Positions 57,961-64,000 of a stretch of DNA of 64,000 nt are shown here, one piece after another; position 1 is the first letter of the stretch, and each line of letters begins with the position of its first letter. The position numbers and the translations under genes were made by a program. The stretch comes from Carettochelys insculpta. Lineage: Eukaryota; Chordata; Testudines; Carettochelyidae. The notes below the pieces were generated by a model that was not told the DNA's origin, did no database searches, and worked only from the letters and a program-made list of their open reading frames with translations. The stretch spans positions 60,900,001-60,964,000 of the forward strand of contig NC_134137.1 in the NCBI RefSeq assembly GCF_033958435.1, in the 5' to 3' direction.

Positions 57961-58446
57961 TGGTTGTGGAAGCATTATAACAAACCCCGCTGCCAACTTT
58001 GTCCACATATTTATTCTGGGGATACCATCACTGGACCTAACCATGTTAGTTACAAGATCAAAGGCACATTCTGGTGCATTTCCAGCAACATTATATATGC
58101 TGTTATGTGCCAACAATGCCCTGACATTATGTACATTGGACAGACTGGCCAAAACTTTCACCAAAGAATAAATGGACACAGAGCAGACACCAAGAAACTC
58201 AATACACATAAGCCGGTTAGTGAATGCTTCAGTGGAATCGGCCATTCTGCTAAAGACCTGAGAATCTGTGTCCTGGAACACAGAGAATTTAACGACAGAT
58301 TAGAACAAGAGATTTGTGAGTTAGGGTACATGTTCAAATTCGACATATTAACACGTGGTATGAACAGAGACATCAACTACCTCACACATTACACAGACTT
58401 CTTCCCTTCCTTTGATGATTGTAATTATCTCAGGCAGGACAATTAA
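57961..58446 (+). pseudogene. Inverted second copy of the GIY-YIG endonuclease region
   Basis: YNKPRCQLCPHIYSGDT, VMCQQCPDIMYIGQTG, FHQRINGHRAD and DINYLTHYTDFFPSF align along the minus-strand copy at 55604-56086. The frame is open to a stop at 58444-58446. It has no RT upstream; instead it abuts the head of the minus-strand RT. Confidence 0.85.
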
Positions 58447-58556
58447 CATCCCTCCACCCCCACCTCTTACCCCTCTTTCAATCCTGCTTGATTTGTCAGT
58501 TTTTATTGCTTTTTTTTTTTTGGTCCTCTGTACTTATAAATGTCAGTCTCTGTTGG

Positions 58557-58624
58557 AAATGAAATTCATCTGATGAAGTGAAGTGGGTCTGTCCCACGAA
58601 AGCTCATCACCGAATAAGTCATTT
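58557..58624 (+). ncRNA. Hammerhead-ribozyme-like motif at Penelope terminus
   Basis: CTGATGA (58570-58576) and GAAA (58598-58601) enclose a GTGGG/CCCAC stem with a 5-base AGTGA insertion before it. A possible stem I is visible: AAATGA (58557-58562) pairs with TCATTT (58619-58624) and TTC (58565-58567) with GAA (58612-58614), leaving an internal loop as in type I hammerheads. Stem III is poor in this copy (GCTCATCAC). Probably a decayed or unusual ribozyme. Confidence 0.4.
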
Positions 58625-58645
58625 TGTTAGTCTTTAAGAAAATAC

Positions 58646-60394
58646 GAAGTTTAGGTAAGAATACATACATTTTTAAGCCTATTCACAGACTTGCTTGAGA
58701 TGTTTCTACAAGTGAATCAGACTGTTTTAAAGCAGCTGTCTGCTGTCACTGTTTTTACACAGCACCCAGGGAAGCTTCCACAGCAGGGGTCACACATAGT
58801 TGGATCTGATGGATGTAATATGGTTGGTGGAACAAGTGGTCTAGAATTTGGGTGAATAACAGAGTCCCAGTGTGAGAGACATACAGGTGAGGGCCTCTTC
58901 ATTTGGACAGACTGCTCATAGTAGAAGTGGGGAGAGAGTACAGGTGCAGTTCACCTTGGAACAGTAACCAAGGTCTGTGAGACAGTGAGTGGGAAGCAAT
59001 ATCTTTTATTTAATATTTGCAATGAGATGACCTATAGTTTATGGGTCACATTTTCAAATACCATCTTAAATTATACAGACAAGCACAAGATCTGGCAGAA
59101 CGCTTTTGGAAGCTCTTTATCCCACACCATGGAAATCTATGCTAACAGTGAGATGTATTACACTGCACTATAATCTCTTAAGTAAAGTAAGAGAAATTCC
59201 ATTTCTTGACACATTTTAAACCAGGCTGGAGAAAATACCAGTAAATATAGATTAGCAGATAACCCTTTATTGGTAGAAATCTGGATTAGCTAAATAAATA
59301 GAATTTTTTCCATCTCTAAAATCTCCTATTTTCTGGAGATCACAGAAGGAAGCCATATTTTAGTCTGGATTAAAAAGGCAGGGGAAATTGGCTCCCAGTC
59401 CTTTATTGAGGCAATCAAACCATGCCTCTACTTACTAGTTAATTACTGTATAAAGTGGGATAGGCAGTCTGCTGTTCCTCTTAGCCTTTACCATTTAAAC
59501 ATATATAATTTAAAAAATACATAATTGGAATGCATTTTCCAAATCTGATGGACCATAATGAGACAAACATAAGCAAGAGAGACTGATCTTCCTCAGCTAC
59601 CTTGACCTTGGAGAGATGAAAACAGAAAAAAAACCACTTGCTTTAAAGTCAATTACATGAACATCTAAGATATTCTTGTTAGCATAACGCCTTTTGATTC
59701 CCCACTGGGGGGAAATCAGTTTTCTGACTTTAGAAGCAAAATCTCAGCTATAACTTTTTTTCTCCTCTAGCCTCTTACAGTTTGCTTTTTGCAGTGTTCA
59801 TAACCTCACTGCAAATTCATGAAGCACTCTCTGGTGTATCTATGTTGCCTGTGTTAGAAACAAAAGCTCCAGCTACGCTGGGAAAGGATCAGCCATCTGA
59901 CACAACAAAAACTCTGTGTACAAACTGACATGCCACTGCACCAAAAAGGTTGATTTTGATTAAAATTCCAAATAGAGAGGACAATCTCTCTCTATATACC
60001 ATCAAATCCTTTACATAAATACCCATAAGAAAACAGCTGTTGACTGGACAGATTGACATTATAATAAAAAATAGATGTTTAAAACCTAATGCTTCGTCTG
60101 TTATCCATGCTCATTGTAGTCCTCACAAATCTTCATGATGTCTGTGGGAAATTACAATCCCATGCTGTGTCTGAACATCATGTTACCTCCTAAAGTTGTA
60201 TTGATTTTTATATTTTAAATGACTAAATATTTTGTAAGCTCTCTTTTTAGAAGTATGCCCTTGGGTCTGCCTACCAGGATATTGTTATGGAAACCTCACT
60301 CAAATTTGCTGTTCTAGGACAAATGAACAATCTTTTGCAAATTAATAAATATGTTTGTTTTACCACATACAAAATTAGAGATGCTAGCGAGTAC
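58646..60394. other. Intronic sequence, nothing recognised
   Basis: AT-rich, short frames only. Confidence 0.4.
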
Positions 60395-61134
60395 CTGTAA
60401 AAGGATCTTATTCCCATCATGGTCTTCTGTTTGCCACCTGCCTTCACTGATAGGACTACAAGGGTTGGGCAAGAGAGGAACAAGCTGTCCAACGTCTTCT
60501 ACTCGGAATTCCAGCACCGCTGACTCTGTCGGGGTTGGAATCTGGCCCTTAGGGAGTCTTTTTAAAGAAAATTGAATGTCTATATCCATGTTAGAATAGA
60601 CAGGGAAGACACAAAAGTCTGCCTTTTTCTGACACACCGGTCTTTTTAGGATTAATTGGTACAGTTTCATAATGTCAACAAAGTTTTCATTTCTGCAGTA
60701 TATGGCAAAGCGAATAATTTCTCTTCCATAATGCACTGGTCTGATGGCCCATAAAGGGGTCCCATGGGCTAAAATGAAGAAGTCCTGACTGCACGGCATA
60801 TAAGGGAGGAACCTGCCATGCACTCGTTCTGTGTGGTGGTAATGCCAAGGTGGTCTCTGAAATGTTTCATGGAGGTGTAAAATTGGTTCGTCTCCATATT
60901 CCTCCTGCAGAAACAGAATGACAGCAAGGGCTGGCTGAGAAACAACAGCCTTATCAGGCTTCCTGTGTTTCCTCAAGAAACGTCTTTCTGAAACTCGGAA
61001 CAACTGGAGGTCTGGGTGAATCCAGGCTAAGAGTTTATTAATGGCTTGCTGGAGAATGTTGGATTCACCAGGATCTGTGATGATATGTACACTAACAAGG
61101 AAAGGGTCCTGATTGTCTTCCACAGAAACTTCAC
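60395..61134 (-). CDS. FAM124A: FAM124A, internal exon with the FAM124 domain
   Basis: 740 bases between a TATCAG|GTGAAG acceptor and a TTACAG|GTACTC donor. It enters in phase 1 (two bases complete a split codon) and leaves in phase 0. The 246 residues form the conserved FAM124 domain: DPFLVSVHIITDPGES, HPDLQLFRVSERR, LAVILFLQEEYGDEP, HGRFLPYMPCSQDFF, FDIQFSLKRLP-like and NPCSPISEGRWQTEDHDGN. The match to FAM124A rather than FAM124B rests on these blocks and on the terminal exon. Intact; function unknown. The start codon is in an exon beyond the window. Confidence 0.93.
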
Positions 61135-64000
61135 CTGATAGTATAAAAACAAAAATCTGTATTAAGTTTTTGAAAATATTTAGTAATTAATTTTACTATG
61201 CAGGACTCGTGTAGCTCATGAAAGAGAAATACATTATTCAGTTACAGTAATTTTTCTGCATCAAGCTCACTCACAATAGTGAGTAATATCTAGAGGATGG
61301 TAAAGCTACAAATAAAAGAACCGAACAGAAAATAAGCTAGTATTTACCAAGATAATATACTGCAATATGATTTATAGTACTCAAGAAAGGCTAGGTACTG
61401 TACATTTCTATGTAGAAAGAGACAGAGCCTTCCCTGAAGAGTTTACAGTCTCAAAGAAACAAAAATGAAGAATTGGGAGAAAGTGATTCAGCCAACAAAT
61501 AAAATGGTCATGATCAAAATGGATGCCCAGCTTGCTTATTCCATGACTGTTTTAATTTGTGCCACCTGACTTTGTAAATGGACTTTACATAATAGAATTC
61601 TATTCTATCACTTTGCCATTAGCATTTTCCCCCAAGTTAAGAATAGTCAATGGGCCTGAAGACAAGTATCAAGAGATTTTATTTACATAGTGAAAATGTA
61701 TCTGCTAAGTAATAGGAAGTAGCAAAAACATCGCTGTGTTCAAAAGCTGAAAAGCATTCAGGCAAAAATTTCTTGTTACCCCTCAAACACATGAAGGGAT
61801 CACTATGATGCAACCCCTGAAATCCCCCTGACTACATAGAAATGGGCAGGACTAATATAAAGTGACAGCTAGCTGCAAGTCAGCGGAGAAATTCCTGATT
61901 TTGCTCCGAAGTTGTGTGTCTGTAAACAGAGACCCCAGACAGCTCAATACATTACTTGGCTCATTTAGCTATTGAGCTGAAGTGGTTCTCCATTTGGTAC
62001 TCTGAAACAGCCTATATGCAAGACACTGAAGTGTAGCCATAATGCCTAAATATAGTAGATTAGCAAGGGTTCCTTAACTTAACTGTGTGGGTTCCATTTT
62101 CACAACAAGACTGTCTCCTGGACTATGTCCCCTTTTCTTAGTGGCAGGGTATATTTTTAAGGCACCAATTGGCAATGAGATTAATCCCTGTGATACCTAA
62201 GCATGGAAAAGCGATATTAGGAAAGTACTGCCTGTATTTTAGCTCTCTTAGCAAACAGATACAGGGAGAACAGATGTGGTCAGCCATCTCTACAAGCATC
62301 ACACATACCACAATACAGGAACCCATTTAAACAACTGGCACGTACCGCATATACTGTGGTGGGTAAGATATGGCCTGTGGGCTGGATCTGGCCTACCAAA
62401 TATTTGAATCTGGCCCACAGCCCACTTTGACGGGACCCTCAGGTAGAAAACAGCTCCAAGCCACTAAAGCATCTGGCTCCTCCACGTGCCTTTCTGTGCC
62501 ATGCAACATAAATAGGCGAAGGGGAATGGAGAGATTATGCTTTGGGGCGGGGGCAGTGCTCGAACCCCTTCCCCCCGATCCAAGGGTCCAGCACAGAGTG
62601 GGGCACAAGGAGCAACCAGCTGCTTTGAGCTGTCTGGGGCTGCAGCAGGTAGAGTACCTTCCTGAGGACGCCACTGGGCTTCTGGCTGGTAGCCACCTAG
62701 ATAAGCGCCTCCTGGCTAGAGCCTGCCTTTGGCATGTGCCCCCTCCCTCCCTGGCACCGGAGCTCCCCACCCCAGGTCATCACCCAGACACCTCTGTGCC
62801 ACTCCCTGCCTCAGCTCATAGCTCCCTCCCAGGGACCCTGCGCTGGCGTACAGATTTTGTTATGTGCATCAAGGCATGTGTGGATGTGCACTGCCCAAAG
62901 AAACACATGCTGTTGGCTCTGGCTCCTCTGCTAATCAGTTGGCCAGCATTTTGATCTCTCCTGGGCAGCTGCCCAAGCACTCATCTTATAGGGAACACTG
63001 TCCTGCACACACACTCCCACAATATACACCCTGCCCCTCAGGTCAGACTCCTCTCCTGCACCCTGCGCCCCAAGCCCCTGAGATGAGTCAAGGGTAGAAA
63101 AGGGTAAAGGGAATCTAATAAAACCAAAAGGAAAATAATGTGTACTAGTTACACAATCACACTTTTCCTAAGAGTAGAATGCAAGAGGTTCAAATAGTTT
63201 TTCCCTCCATTTCCAGCGGCAGCATTTGTTCAAAGACTGTAACAAGGCACAGGCCTGATAGTTATGCAAATAGATGCCGACAGCTTTGTAAGAAGCCCAG
63301 GCACAAGCATGTGAAGGAAAGAGCCATGATTCCTGTTGGCTGCTTACTTTGCATAAAAGAGAATCACTGATCATAGCCTTTCTGCTCTCTTGCGGCTCGC
63401 TCGGCGGGTGAGGGAGGTGCTGAATGATCCAGCACGTTTTTCAAAAGCCAGGCTTTGTGAGAACCAGCATTAGGATTAGTATTCCCAGGCTATCACCAAA
63501 CGTGTCCGTTAGCACCAGATGCTAAAACAAACAGCCTCAGAGGATCACCACACTACAGCACAAAGCCACCATTAGGACCTAATTCTACCTATAACCAGAC
63601 AAAAATCACCTTTTGTCGAACTAGAAGGAACAATGAACTAAACCAAAGGGGGAAGGAGTGCAATTAATAAACACTGAAAGAACTGCAGTCTCGGTCCTAT
63701 TATCAGCCCGCCCCCCCCCGAAAAAAAAACAAAAACCAAAAAAACAAAAAAACCCCCAGCGTTTTCATTAAGGTAAGAAAAATGTGAACAGGAACATGAG
63801 GTGAGGAGTCTGATGAAACCACTACTAAGACGATTACACGGTGTGAAGGAACTACTTCTGTGCCGTTAGCTAGGCTTTCTACCTCAGAGTGCACTTATCC
63901 AGAAAAGGAGAGGGGGGAAGCACCACCACTTCTCAAGTCAGTACAATTTAATTTGCCCTTTGGCGAAACTGTCATAGAAACAAATTAAAGTTCTGCATAT
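61135..64000. other. Upstream FAM124A intron, no further exon seen
   Basis: No frame here fits the FAM124A N-terminus. Around 62345-62420, GGCCTGTGGGCTGGATCTGGCC resembles the 'gtgggcaa...cggcccg' end of a hAT-type repeat, and the GC-rich 194-codon frame that follows (62370) looks like repeat filler. An A/C-rich low-complexity run lies at 63711-63760. Confidence 0.5.

Larger units (their letters stand above)
55352..58639 (-). mobile_element. Penelope-like retroelement with inverted partial copy
   Basis: The main copy runs on the minus strand from about 57960 to 55352. A partial copy of the same 3' part stands inverted at about 57961-58639. Both outer ends are the same terminal unit with a hammerhead-like core. 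Flanking AAATAC (55346-55351 and 58640-58645) suggests one 6- to 7-bp duplication around the composite. Inverted partial copies at the 5' side are described for Penelope-like elements. A palindromic MITE sits at 57389. Confidence 0.85.
53355..60394 (-). other. FAM124A intron, about 7.0 kb
   Basis: Bounded by the donor CAG|GTACTC at 60394/60395 and the acceptor above. It is loaded with repeats: a MITE (53512), a solo LTR (53907), a MER5-like MITE (55086) and a nested Penelope/MITE composite (55352-58639). 53737-53906, 54333-55085 and 58646-60394 hold nothing I can name. Confidence 0.85.

Noticed and set aside
62370..62954. 194-codon plus-strand frame
   Set aside because: It starts in a hAT-like repeat end, has no known domain, and lies in a FAM124A intron.

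Overview
This is nuclear DNA from a vertebrate, most likely a turtle or another non-avian sauropsid. The evidence is a recognisable vertebrate gene with spliced exons, several CR1 LINE pieces whose wording I associate with turtle genomes, and many Penelope-like, Harbinger, DIRS and hAT/pogo-type repeats. There are no bacterial genes, operons, rRNA genes or CRISPR arrays. Family calls rest on recognition of motifs and protein patterns; no database search was run.

The only host gene I can support is FAM124A on the minus strand. One internal coding exon lies at 60395-61134 and the terminal exon with the stop codon at 52521-53354. The intron between them is about 7 kb and carries a pogo/mariner-like MITE, a solo LTR, a MER5-like MITE and a Penelope-like element with a palindromic MITE inside it. 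The first exon(s) lie beyond the right edge.

About 1-52000 is downstream of FAM124A and is mostly transposon-derived. 1-3257 is the right part of a PIF/Harbinger element with convergent MYB-like (+) and DDE transposase (-) genes, both broken. 4410-5120 and 26178-26805 are deletion derivatives of it. 8325-10990 is an antisense CR1 split by a palindromic MITE. 17990-22310 is a second, more decayed Harbinger with the opposite gene layout. 35437-37990 and 6940-7740 are two non-LTR retrotransposon remnants whose C-termini end in a zinc-finger-like motif. 43185-46662 is a DIRS-type (tyrosine recombinase) retroelement. Further CR1 ends, minisatellites, a MIR, a tRNA-type SINE and pogo/hAT MITEs fill much of the rest.

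The most interesting theme is a family of short repeats (5316, 11817, 16943, 30576, 33692, 40973, 49328, 52083) that match the termini of the Penelope-like element at 55352-58639. They carry a hammerhead-ribozyme-like core (CTGATGA, stem II, GAAA, short stem III). Several are inverted dimers flanked by one target-site duplication, so they appear to have inserted as fold-back units. The larger Penelope-like element has the same inverted architecture.
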